Positions 1 through 6,126 of a DNA stretch of 10,939 nucleotides are shown here, piece by piece. Below the pieces are notes generated by a model. It ran no database searches. It saw only the letters and a list, made by a program, of their open reading frames with translations, and was not told the DNA's origin. Position 1 is the stretch's first letter; the number at the start of each line of letters is the position of its first letter. The position numbers and the translations under genes are program-made. This DNA comes from Bacillota bacterium. GTDB taxonomy: Bacteria; Bacillota; Clostridia; Christensenellales; CAG-138. Location: NCBI GenBank assembly GCA_023451115.1, contig JAEXFV010000087.1, positions 1 through 10,939 on the forward strand. Reading direction: 5' to 3'.

Positions 1-1367
1 GCGAACTCCTTCACGCCTTCCATGCCCCGCACGCCGGACAGGGCCAACGCCTTGAGGGCGCCAGGGGATTTATCATCGCTGACCCGGCGCAGCACCGCCT
101 CGGTAACGCCGCCGGTAACACCAAAGATTACCCCCGCGCCGCTCATCATGCCAAAGGGCATGCTTACCGCTTCGGGCTCGATTTCATCAAACACAATGCC
201 GCTTTCCCCGATCATCTGGACCAGCTCCTGGGTTGTGATCACGTAATCCACATAGGGGACGCCATCGGCATTTTGGAACTCATCCCGCGCCGCCTCAAAT
301 TTTTTCGCCGTACAGGGCATGACAGCCACAGACACTACCCGGCGGGAGGAATGGGAAAAATGCTCTTTGAGCACTGCCGCAAACATCTGCATGGGGGAAC
401 GGCAGGTGGAAATATTGGGCAAAAGCTCAGGGTACTTGCTCTCTGCATAACGCACCCAGGCAGGGCAGCAGGAGGTAAACAGGGGCAGCCGCTCGCCTTT
501 GTTCAGGCGGTTTAAAAACTCATTGCTTTCCTCCAGCACCGTCAAATCCGCGCCGGTAGAGGTATCGAAAATCTCATCAAAGCCCATACGACGCAGGCTT
601 GCAATGAGCTTGCCCATGGCCAGATTGCCATCCGGCTCTCCCAGGGCTTTTCCAACGCCTACCCGCACTGCGGGAGCAATTTGCACTACCACTTTTACGC
701 CTTTATCCGCCAAGTCCTTCCAAAGGCGCTCGGTATCTTTTTTTACCACGATGGCCCCGGTGGGGCACACTGCCGCGCACTGGCCGCAGCCTACGCAGGC
801 GGTTTCCCCGATGGGCCTGCCAAATGCCGGGGATACCTTCATTTTGGAGCCACGGAATGCAAAATCAATGGCCCCTACATGCTGCACCTCGTCGCATACC
901 CGCACACAGTCACCACACAGGATGCATTTGCTGTGGTCGATGGTAATGCATTTGGAGGACGTATCCAGCTTGGGCTGTTGCTGCCCGTTGGGGAAGCGCA
1001 CCCCAGTGATGTGGAAGCGCTTGGCCAACTCCTGGAGCTTACAGTCGTTGCTTTTTTCACAGGTGGTGCAATCCCGGCAATGGTTGGCCAACAACAGCTC
1101 CAGAATGTTCTTGCGGTATTTACGCAGTTTGGAGGTGTTGGTGTAAATCACCATGCCAGCCTTTGGCGGTGTGGAGCAGGCAGCCTGCATGTTGCCCCAT
1201 TCATCCTCCACCATGCACATACGGCAGGCGCCATACACGGAAAGCTCCGAATAATAGCAGAATGTTGGCAGATCAATGCCGGAGGCGCGGATCACGTCCA
1301 GCAGGTTTTTTTCATCTCCGTGGAGTTCCACAGGGATATTATCAATGGTCATCCATGTTGAGCTCAT
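1..1367 (-). CDS. hydA: NADH-linked [FeFe]-hydrogenase catalytic subunit, 3' end outside window
   Basis: Catalytic subunit of a trimeric cytoplasmic [FeFe]-hydrogenase (HydABC/Hnd type) that makes or oxidises H2. The first 455 codons are visible; the gene leaves the window at the left edge. Domains in order: N-terminal [2Fe-2S] ferredoxin fold with C37, C48, C51, C64; a His/Cys cluster site H96-x3-C100-x2-C103-x5-C109; two [4Fe-4S] sites C148/C151/C154/C158 and C191/C194/C197/C201; then the H-cluster domain. H-cluster motif 1 is TSCCPAW at 298-304 (C300 the likely proton-transfer Cys, C301 the ligand) and motif 2 is MPCTAKKFE at 350-358 (C352 ligand). Motif 3, with the last two cysteines, lies outside. 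The ATG at 1367 is preceded by AGGAGG at 1376-1381 (8-nt spacing), inside the end of hydB, so translation is probably coupled. It is the last visible gene of the hydC-hydB-hydA operon. Family assignment is firm. Whether the complex bifurcates electrons with ferredoxin is inferred from gene order. Confidence 0.95.
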   Translation of the reverse strand, partial: MSSTWMTIDNIPVELHGDEKNLLDVIRASGIDLPTFCYYSELSVYGACRMCMVEDEWGNMQAACSTPPKAGMVIYTNTSKLRKYRKNILELLLANHCRDCTTCEKSNDCKLQELAKRFHITGVRFPNGQQQPKLDTSSKCITIDHSKCILCGDCVRVCDEVQHVGAIDFAFRGSKMKVSPAFGRPIGETACVGCGQCAAVCPTGAIVVKKDTERLWKDLADKGVKVVVQIAPAVRVGVGKALGEPDGNLAMGKLIASLRRMGFDEIFDTSTGADLTVLEESNEFLNRLNKGERLPLFTSCCPAWVRYAESKYPELLPNISTCRSPMQMFAAVLKEHFSHSSRRVVSVAVMPCTAKKFEAARDEFQNADGVPYVDYVITTQELVQMIGESGIVFDEIEPEAVSMPFGMMSGAGVIFGVTGGVTEAVLRRVSDDKSPGALKALALSGVRGMEGVKEF

Positions 1368-1370
1368 ACC

Positions 1371-3254
1371 TTACGCCTCCTGTTGAATGGCTTTGAACGT
1401 GCAATTTTCCACGCAAGCGCCGCATTTGATGCATTTATCCTGGTTGATGGTAAACTTCTCCCGAATTTTTCCTTCAATCGCGCCTGCCGGGCAGGAACGG
1501 GCGCACTTGGAACAGCCCCGGCACAGGTCATGGTCGATCACATAGCGCACCAGCTTTTTGCAGTTGCCGGTGGGGCATCGTTTATCCCGCACATGGGCCA
1601 AATATTCTTCCCGGAAATTGTTGATGGTGCTCACCACAGGGAAGCCCGCGGTTTTGCCCAGGCCGCAAAGCGCGGTGGCAGAAATAGTATCCGCCAGCTC
1701 CAGCAACAGGTCAATATCCGCTTCCTCGCCTTTGCCCGCCACAATACGCTCCAGCACTTCCAGCATACGCTTGGTGCCCTCCCGGCAAGGAACGCATTTG
1801 CCGCAGCTCTCATTTTGGGTGAAGTTCATAAAGAACCGGGCCACCTCTACCATGCAGGTGTGCTCATCCATCACCACCAGGCCGCCGGAACCAATCATGG
1901 CCCCTGCCTTCTTCAGCGAGTCAAAATCCAAAGGCAAATCCAGGTGTTTCTTGGTTAAGCAGCCACCGGAGGGCCCGCCGATCTGCACCGCTTTAAACTC
2001 CGCTCCGCCCCGCATGCCGCCGCCGATGTCAAAAATCACCTCGCGCAGCGTGGTACCCATGGGCACTTCGATCAGGCCGGTGTTGCTGATATTCCCTGTC
2101 AGGGCAAAGGCCTTGGTGCCGGGGCTTTTTCCCGTGCCGATCCCCTTAAACCAGCTTGCGCCGTTTTTGATAATGGAGGGGACATTGGCAAAGGTCTCTA
2201 CATTGTTGAGCACAGTGGGTTTGGCAAACAAGCCCTGCTCCACTGTGCGGGGAGGCTTCACTCGGGGCATGCCCCGCTTGCCTTCGATGGAAGCGGTAAG
2301 CGCGCTGCCCTCGCCGCACACAAATGCGCCTGCGCCCCGGTTGATGTGCAGGTTGAAATCCTTGCCAGAGCCCAGAATATTTTTGCCCAGCAAGCCAGCT
2401 TCCAGATCCTGCTCAATGGCTCGCCTGAGCCTGCCCACTGCCAGCGGGTATTCTGCGCGCACGTAAATATATCCCTCTGTGGCGCCACAGGCAATGCCTG
2501 CAATCATCATGCCCTCCAGCATGCGGTGGGGATCTCCCTCCATAATGCTGCGGTCCATAAACGCGCCGGGGTCGCCCTCGTCGCCAATACATACAATATA
2601 TTTCTGATCCGCCTGCTGCCGCGCCACCTGCGCCCATTTTCGGCCGGTGGGATAACCGCCGCCGCCCCGGCCCCGCAAAGCGCTTTCTTCGATTTCCCTG
2701 ATGACATCCTGGGGCTGCATGTCAAACAACGCCTTTTCAAAGGCAGCATAACCGCCAATGGCCAGATATTCCTCCAACGATGTCGCATCGATATGGCCGC
2801 AGTGCTCCAGCACCAGACGGGTTTGCTTTTTATAAAAAGGAATGTCTTCCTGGCGTTTTACCACCTCGCCTTGTTTATGGTATCCCAGGCGTTGGATAAA
2901 CTCTCCGCCAATTACGGTTTTCTCTACGATTTCCTCACAGTCATCCACCTTAACTTTGGTGTAAAGATATCCCCAAGGCTCAATCCGCACCAAAGGGCCC
3001 ATTTCACAAAAGCCATGGCAGCCGCTTTTTTTCAAGGCAATGCCATCTCCATGGGAGTGGGGTTCTTTTTCCAAGCAAACCTGGCAGTTTAAGCCGCGGG
3101 CTTCTATCTGCTGCTGCAGGCGGGCGTAAATATCCAGAGAGCCGCCTGCCACACAGCCGGTACCGGCACAAACCAGGATTTTCACCTTCTGGCTTTCAAA
3201 AGCAGCTTCATACGTTTGGCGCAGAGCAGCCAATTCATTCCGGTCTTTGATCAT
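1371..3254 (-). CDS. hydB: NuoF-like flavin subunit of trimeric [FeFe]-hydrogenase
   Basis: NAD(H)-binding flavoprotein subunit (627 residues, usual for HydB/HndC). It passes electrons between NAD(H) and the iron-sulfur chain leading to HydA. Residues about 20-110 form a thioredoxin-like [2Fe-2S] domain with C29, C34, C79, C83. The Complex I 51-kDa-like core follows: the FMN loop with GRGGGGYPTGRKW at 195-207, the dinucleotide-site segment GDEGDPGAFMDR at 224-235, and a [4Fe-4S] site with C484, C487, C490 and C530. The C-terminus adds a CPTGNC motif (C560, C565) and a two-cluster ferredoxin domain, C578/C581/C584/C588 and C608/C611/C614/C618. This extended C-terminus is typical of hydrogenase HydB subunits and absent from respiratory NuoF. 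The ATG at 3254 follows a GGAGGAG ribosome site and lies one base after the hydC stop. All expected ligands are present. Ferredoxin-dependent bifurcation is likely but cannot be proven, because some related complexes use NADH alone. Confidence 0.95.
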   Translation of the reverse strand: MIKDRNELAALRQTYEAAFESQKVKILVCAGTGCVAGGSLDIYARLQQQIEARGLNCQVCLEKEPHSHGDGIALKKSGCHGFCEMGPLVRIEPWGYLYTKVKVDDCEEIVEKTVIGGEFIQRLGYHKQGEVVKRQEDIPFYKKQTRLVLEHCGHIDATSLEEYLAIGGYAAFEKALFDMQPQDVIREIEESALRGRGGGGYPTGRKWAQVARQQADQKYIVCIGDEGDPGAFMDRSIMEGDPHRMLEGMMIAGIACGATEGYIYVRAEYPLAVGRLRRAIEQDLEAGLLGKNILGSGKDFNLHINRGAGAFVCGEGSALTASIEGKRGMPRVKPPRTVEQGLFAKPTVLNNVETFANVPSIIKNGASWFKGIGTGKSPGTKAFALTGNISNTGLIEVPMGTTLREVIFDIGGGMRGGAEFKAVQIGGPSGGCLTKKHLDLPLDFDSLKKAGAMIGSGGLVVMDEHTCMVEVARFFMNFTQNESCGKCVPCREGTKRMLEVLERIVAGKGEEADIDLLLELADTISATALCGLGKTAGFPVVSTINNFREEYLAHVRDKRCPTGNCKKLVRYVIDHDLCRGCSKCARSCPAGAIEGKIREKFTINQDKCIKCGACVENCTFKAIQQEA

Positions 3255-3255
3255 G

Positions 3256-3738
3256 TCAGTGCTCCTCCTTCTCCCTCAAGGCAGCAATCAGGCTGCTGGC
3301 CTTATCCGGCGTCATGGACGGATAAACCTTGTCGTTTACGGTTAAAACCGGCGCCAGGCCGCAAGCGCCCAGGCAGCTTACCGTTTCTACGGTAAACATT
3401 TGGTCGTCTGTAGTAGCCTTGTCTTCGCTCAGCCCCAATTCCTGACGCAGGCGCTCCAGAATAGGAATGGATTTGCGCACATGACATGCCGTGCCGTCAC
3501 ATACTTTAATGACATAAGTGCCTTTGGGTTCCAACGAAAAGTTCTCGTAGAATGTAGCCACACTATACAAACGGGCTTCCCCTACGCCTAACTTTTTCGA
3601 TAAATATGGAAATACTTCCTCCGGCAAATAGCGGTAGTGCTCCTGTACGTCCTGCAGGATTGCGATCATGTTTTGCGCTGCACAGCCGTGCTCCTGCAAG
3701 ATGGCGTCTATCACGCCATAATCCAGCTTCTTACTCAT
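3256..3738 (-). CDS. hydC: NuoE-like [2Fe-2S] subunit of trimeric [FeFe]-hydrogenase
   Basis: Small thioredoxin-fold [2Fe-2S] subunit (160 residues, the usual NuoE/HydC/HndA length) that docks on the flavin subunit. The four cluster ligands are C80 and C85 (CDGTAC) and C122 and C126 (CLGAC), the standard C-x4-C...C-x3-C pattern. The N-terminal helical region contains the family segment YLPEEVFPYLSKKLGV (37-52), followed by YSVATFYENF (58-67). The ATG at 3738 is preceded by GAGGAGG with close spacing. It is the first gene of the operon; the stop is one base from the hydB start. A Rex-like operator (3776-3793) sits about 40 bp upstream. It could equally be named hndA. Confidence 0.95.
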   Translation of the reverse strand: MSKKLDYGVIDAILQEHGCAAQNMIAILQDVQEHYRYLPEEVFPYLSKKLGVGEARLYSVATFYENFSLEPKGTYVIKVCDGTACHVRKSIPILERLRQELGLSEDKATTDDQMFTVETVSCLGACGLAPVLTVNDKVYPSMTPDKASSLIAALREKEEH

Positions 3739-3775
3739 GAAAACCTCCTCAACCCCTTAAATAATGGAAACCGTA

Positions 3776-3793
3776 TTGATAATATTTTAACAA
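3776..3793. promoter_or_regulatory. Rex-type redox operator upstream of hydCBA
   Basis: The 18-mer reads TTGATAA-TATT-TTAACAA on the plus strand (TTGTTAA-AATA-TTATCAA towards the operon). Rex, the NADH/NAD+-sensing repressor, binds TTGTTAA-N4-TTAACAA-like sites in clostridia; only one of the 14 arm positions differs. An extra half-site TTCACAA (3798-3804), matching the Bacillus-type Rex arm, lies 4 bp away. A possible -10 (TAAAAT, minus strand, 3784-3789) falls inside the operator, so binding would block or hinder transcription of hydCBA. Inferred from sequence match only; no rex gene is in the window. Confidence 0.62.
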
Positions 3794-3841
3794 ATTTTTC
3801 ACAAAGCTAGTAATGTAAAAAAATAAATGGAAACATGTAAT

Positions 3842-3880
3842 ATTATATATGGATTGTAACATAAATGGGACAAAACGCAA
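3842..3880 (-). promoter_or_regulatory. candidate hydCBA promoter
   Basis: On the minus strand there are two overlapping -10 candidates: TACAAT (3853-3858), with TTGCGT (3875-3880) 16 bp upstream, and a perfect TATAAT (3842-3847) without a good -35. Either gives a leader of about 100 nt that contains the Rex-like site. A closer alternative is TAAAAT at 3784-3789. The exact start cannot be chosen from sequence. Confidence 0.3.
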
Positions 3881-3902
3881 GGATTTGACATGGGATATTG
3901 TC

Positions 3903-3936
3903 GAAACGGCGTCCATACGGGCGTTTCCAAGAAACG
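3903..3936. repeat. three alternating GAAACG hexamers (operator-like dyads)
   Basis: GAAACG occurs at 3903-3908, inverted as CGTTTC at 3922-3927, and again direct at 3931-3936. The last two form a dyad CGTTTC-CAA-GAAACG. The first two can form a hairpin with an inner CGT/ACG stem (3910-3912 with 3917-3919). The site lies between the divergent hydCBA and transporter promoters, where a regulator would bind. No known operator is recognised. Confidence 0.4.
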
Positions 3937-3963
3937 TTATTATGACTGCAATCTCTGTTTTTC

Positions 3964-3992
3964 TTGCCTTTTGCAAAAAGACCATATATAAT
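3964..3992 (+). promoter_or_regulatory. promoter of MFS transporter gene
   Basis: TTGCCT (3964-3969) and a perfect TATAAT (3987-3992) are separated by 17 bp, a good SigA-type arrangement. Transcription would start near 3999 and leave a leader of about 150 nt before the ATG at 4152. Confidence 0.55.
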
Positions 3993-4011
3993 GGGCACTC
4001 CTGGAACCGCA

Positions 4012-4116
4012 ATTCCTTCTCGCCCTGACGAAACGGGAATAAGGAGAAGGCAGCCTTGGCCACCCTGATAACAAACACCCTGATAACACCCTGGCAACCC
4101 ACAGGGCAAGCAGGGT
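4012..4116 (+). promoter_or_regulatory. structured leader of MFS transporter mRNA
   Basis: Several pairings compete within the presumed leader. CCTTCTC (4015-4021) can pair with GAGAAGG (4044-4050). ATTCC (4012-4016) can instead pair with GGAAT (4036-4040). CCCTG (4089-4093) can pair with CAGGG at 4102-4106, or ACCCTG (4088-4093) with CAGGGT at 4111-4116. The first stem would bury AAGGAG, the ribosome site for the upstream TTG start at 4056. No ATG lies between the predicted transcript start and 4152, so an ATG-initiated leader peptide is absent. No known riboswitch class was recognised; no folding was run. Confidence 0.35.
4061..4093 (+). repeat. 13-bp tandem direct repeat in transporter leader
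   Basis: CACCCTGATAACA occurs at 4061-4073 and again at 4076-4088, a period of 15 bp, with a partial third copy CACCCTG at 4087-4093. The period is five codons in the transporter frame. The copies offer interchangeable CCCTG partners for the downstream CAGGG segments. Confidence 0.75.
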
Positions 4117-4151
4117 CGCCGCATCATAACGTTTTGAAAGGATCATATCAT

Positions 4152-5426
4152 ATGGCACAGCATGTCGCAGGCGCCCCATCCCCCAAGGGAGACGGCCCCT
4201 ACCTCCACTGGAAGCGGAATTTTTATACCATTGCTGCGGGGCAGGCATTTTCCCTCATCGGCAGCTCTGCAGCCCAGTTCGCCCTGATTTGGTGGCTTGC
4301 AAGCGAAACCGACTCCCCTATGGTATTGTCAATTGCAGGGCTGGTGGCTTTTTTGCCGCAGCTGTTGCTAGGCCCTTTTGCAGGCGTTTGGATTGACCGG
4401 ATGAAGCGCAAATGGGTGATTATGGGGGCAGATCTGTTTATTGGCGCCGTAGCGGCAGTGTTTGCGCTGCTGTTTTTAGCGGGAACGCCCCCTTACTGGG
4501 CCGCCTATGTGGTGCTGGGGCTCCGGGCAGTAGGAGAACTGTTCCACCGCCCTGCAATACAGGCAGCGGTGCCCATGCTGGTGCCCCCGGAGCAACTGGT
4601 CCGGGTAAACGGGGTCAATCAGTTTTTACAATCCGGCTCCTTTATGCTGGGGCCTGTGCTGGGGGCGGCACTATACGCAGCCTTTCCTTTGCCAATTATC
4701 ATGCTCAGCGATGTGGTGGGCGCCATTGCGGCCAGCGCTACGGTGGCGGCAACCCCCATCCCTGACCCCCCCAAACAAGCCCACCAAATTCCCCATTTTT
4801 TCCAGGAGATGAAAGAAGGGGCGAAAGTGTTTTTACGGGATCGGCCTTTGTGTGTGATTACTCTGGCGGCTACTTTCTCCATGCTGTTTTACCTGCCATT
4901 ATCCTCTTTGTATCCCCTGATGACCACGGCGCTGTCCGGTACCGCCTGGCATGCCAGCATAATTGAGCTGGCTTACGCCGGGGGAATGATGCTGTGCGCA
5001 GGGCTGGTAAGCATCAGAGGAGAAATCAAATCCCAGTTTCGCACCATTCATCTGGCTTTGTTCGGCTTGGGGCTGACCAGCTTGTTATGTGGAATTTTGC
5101 CGCTGCATCTTTCCTGGTTTTGGGCATTTGCCCTGCTTTGCATGGGAATGGGGGCCAGCGGAAACCTATATAACATCCCGTATATGGCGTATCTGCAGCG
5201 CACCATTCCCCAGGAAGCCCAAGGACGGGCTTTTTCCCTTATATCCAGCCTGATGAGCTTTGCAATGCCCTTGGGTTTGCTGATGGCAGGGCCTGCCGCC
5301 CAGGCAGAGGGGGTGGCATACTGGTTCCTCGTTTCCGGCATTGCTATCATCGCGATTACAGCCATCAGCGCTATCATTGTGGCCAGGTTGAATAAACAGG
5401 AGTGTGATGAGAATAGATCAGAATAA
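4152..5426 (+). CDS. MFS efflux transporter, DHA3 (macrolide-efflux-like) family
   Basis: Integral membrane drug:H+ antiporter-like protein of 424 residues, the normal size for 12-helix DHA3 transporters. The start FYTIAAGQAFSLIGSSAAQF (24-43) is the family signature of helix 1. MFS motif A is seen as GVWIDRMKRK at 78-87, in the loop between helices 2 and 3. Hydrophobic stretches recur across the protein, with a polar central loop at about 203-232. I chose the ATG at 4152 because GAAAGGA (4136-4142) sits 9 nt upstream and the protein then begins as family members do. A TTG at 4056, in frame and with its own AAGGAG, would add 32 residues not typical of the family. Likely exports antibiotics or other hydrophobic compounds; the substrate cannot be read from sequence. 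The XRE gene downstream is a candidate regulator. No convincing terminator follows, so read-through is possible. Confidence 0.9.
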   Translation: MAQHVAGAPSPKGDGPYLHWKRNFYTIAAGQAFSLIGSSAAQFALIWWLASETDSPMVLSIAGLVAFLPQLLLGPFAGVWIDRMKRKWVIMGADLFIGAVAAVFALLFLAGTPPYWAAYVVLGLRAVGELFHRPAIQAAVPMLVPPEQLVRVNGVNQFLQSGSFMLGPVLGAALYAAFPLPIIMLSDVVGAIAASATVAATPIPDPPKQAHQIPHFFQEMKEGAKVFLRDRPLCVITLAATFSMLFYLPLSSLYPLMTTALSGTAWHASIIELAYAGGMMLCAGLVSIRGEIKSQFRTIHLALFGLGLTSLLCGILPLHLSWFWAFALLCMGMGASGNLYNIPYMAYLQRTIPQEAQGRAFSLISSLMSFAMPLGLLMAGPAAQAEGVAYWFLVSGIAIIAITAISAIIVARLNKQECDENRSE

Positions 5427-5485
5427 GTACTATTTGTATGCATCTATTACTTGGATGGTATTTTATAACAATTCACAGCAATAGC

Positions 5486-5515
5486 TTGAATTGCAGTTAT
5501 GGTAATCTGTATAAA
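5486..5515 (+). promoter_or_regulatory. candidate promoter of XRE regulator
   Basis: TTGAAT (5486-5491) and TATAAA (5510-5515) are spaced by 18 bp. A perfect TTGACA occurs later (5563-5568) but has no acceptable -10 at 16-18 bp, so the upstream pair is preferred. Confidence 0.35.
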
Positions 5516-5622
5516 TTTCCCTTTTCCGAATAAACTGGTAAAGAAGAGGAAATTGGGAACGTTTGACATCTAGCTACGCAGTCGGTAAGGAAGCGTCCAT
5601 AAAAACGCCTAGGTGGATAAAA

Positions 5623-5952
5623 ATGAAAATAGATTACCGGGCAATCGGGCAGCGAATCAAACAAAAGCGAAAAGACGCCAGCCAAACGCAGGACATGCTG
5701 GCGGAAAAAATGGGTGTATCCGTAGGATATATCAGCCAGCTGGAGCGCGGCGTAACGAAAATCAATTTGGATACGCTGGCCCGTATCTCGGATGTATTGC
5801 ACTGTGAGTTGACGGAGCTGATTACCGGCGTAACCCCGGTTCAAGAGGACTATATGCTTTGTGAGCTTTCCAATACCATCCAGAGCCTGGACGACAGACA
5901 GCGCCGGCTGCTGTTGGAAATTGCCCTTGCCATTAAAAAATACAAAAAGTAA
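5623..5952 (+). CDS. XRE-family helix-turn-helix transcriptional regulator
   Basis: A 109-residue DNA-binding protein. The Cro/C1-type HTH spans about residues 8-68: QTQDMLAEKM (21-30) is the first HTH helix, and VSVGYISQLERG (32-43) contains the recognition helix with the usual LERG ending. The remaining 40 residues form a polar, probably helical tail ending in lysines, with no ligand-binding domain. Small regulators of this layout are common in gut Clostridia. The ATG at 5623 is preceded by AGGTGG (5611-5616). An in-frame TTG at 5563 would add 20 residues but lacks a ribosome site. The gene follows the MFS transporter by 196 bp on the same strand and ends in a strong terminator. It may control itself and the transporter; that is inference from position and from motifs shared by the two upstream regions. 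Confidence 0.9.
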   Translation: MKIDYRAIGQRIKQKRKDASQTQDMLAEKMGVSVGYISQLERGVTKINLDTLARISDVLHCELTELITGVTPVQEDYMLCELSNTIQSLDDRQRRLLLEIALAIKKYKK

Positions 5953-6075
5953 GGCAGCCAACGCCCTGGGGATGGGGCATATCACATTTTCGCAATTCTG
6001 CTAGCTCCAAGTTTGCAAAGGGTGGCCAAGGCCAAACGCCATATAACCAAGGATGCAAAAGATAACGGAAATACC

Positions 6076-6112
6076 AAAAGCCTGGAGAAAAATCCCCCAG
6101 GCTTTTATTGTT
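6076..6112 (+). terminator. intrinsic terminator after XRE gene
   Basis: Perfect 10-bp stem, AAAAGCCTGG (6076-6085) with CCAGGCTTTT (6097-6106), 11-nt loop, then TTTTATTGTT. The A-rich left flank could let it also serve the convergent LCP gene, which stops at 6127. The 120 bp between the XRE stop and this hairpin hold no recognisable gene. Confidence 0.85.
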
Positions 6113-6126
6113 GCCCACTCCCAGGC

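Noticed and set aside
681..1361. Long plus-strand open frame opposite hydA
   Set aside because: Its translation has no family features, while the opposite strand encodes a continuous hydrogenase with all cofactor motifs; it is a shadow of that gene.
1558..2466. 302-codon plus-strand open frame opposite hydB
   Set aside because: Low-complexity translation antisense to a clear NuoF-like protein; no supporting ribosome site.
3903..3927. Hairpin with an ATACGG loop considered as a guanidine-II (mini-ykkC) riboswitch before the efflux gene
   Set aside because: The loop does not fit the ACGR tetraloop register, there is no second matching hairpin, and the element lies upstream of the predicted promoter.
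3749..4127. Overlapping minus-strand open frames in the hyd/transporter intergenic region
   Set aside because: They run through promoter, repeat and operator-like sequence in an A/T-rich stretch. The translations are unrecognisable and without credible ribosome sites.
5563..5568. Perfect TTGACA before the XRE gene as a -35 box
   Set aside because: No acceptable -10 occurs 16-18 bp downstream; TTGAAT/TATAAA at 5486-5515 is the better pair.
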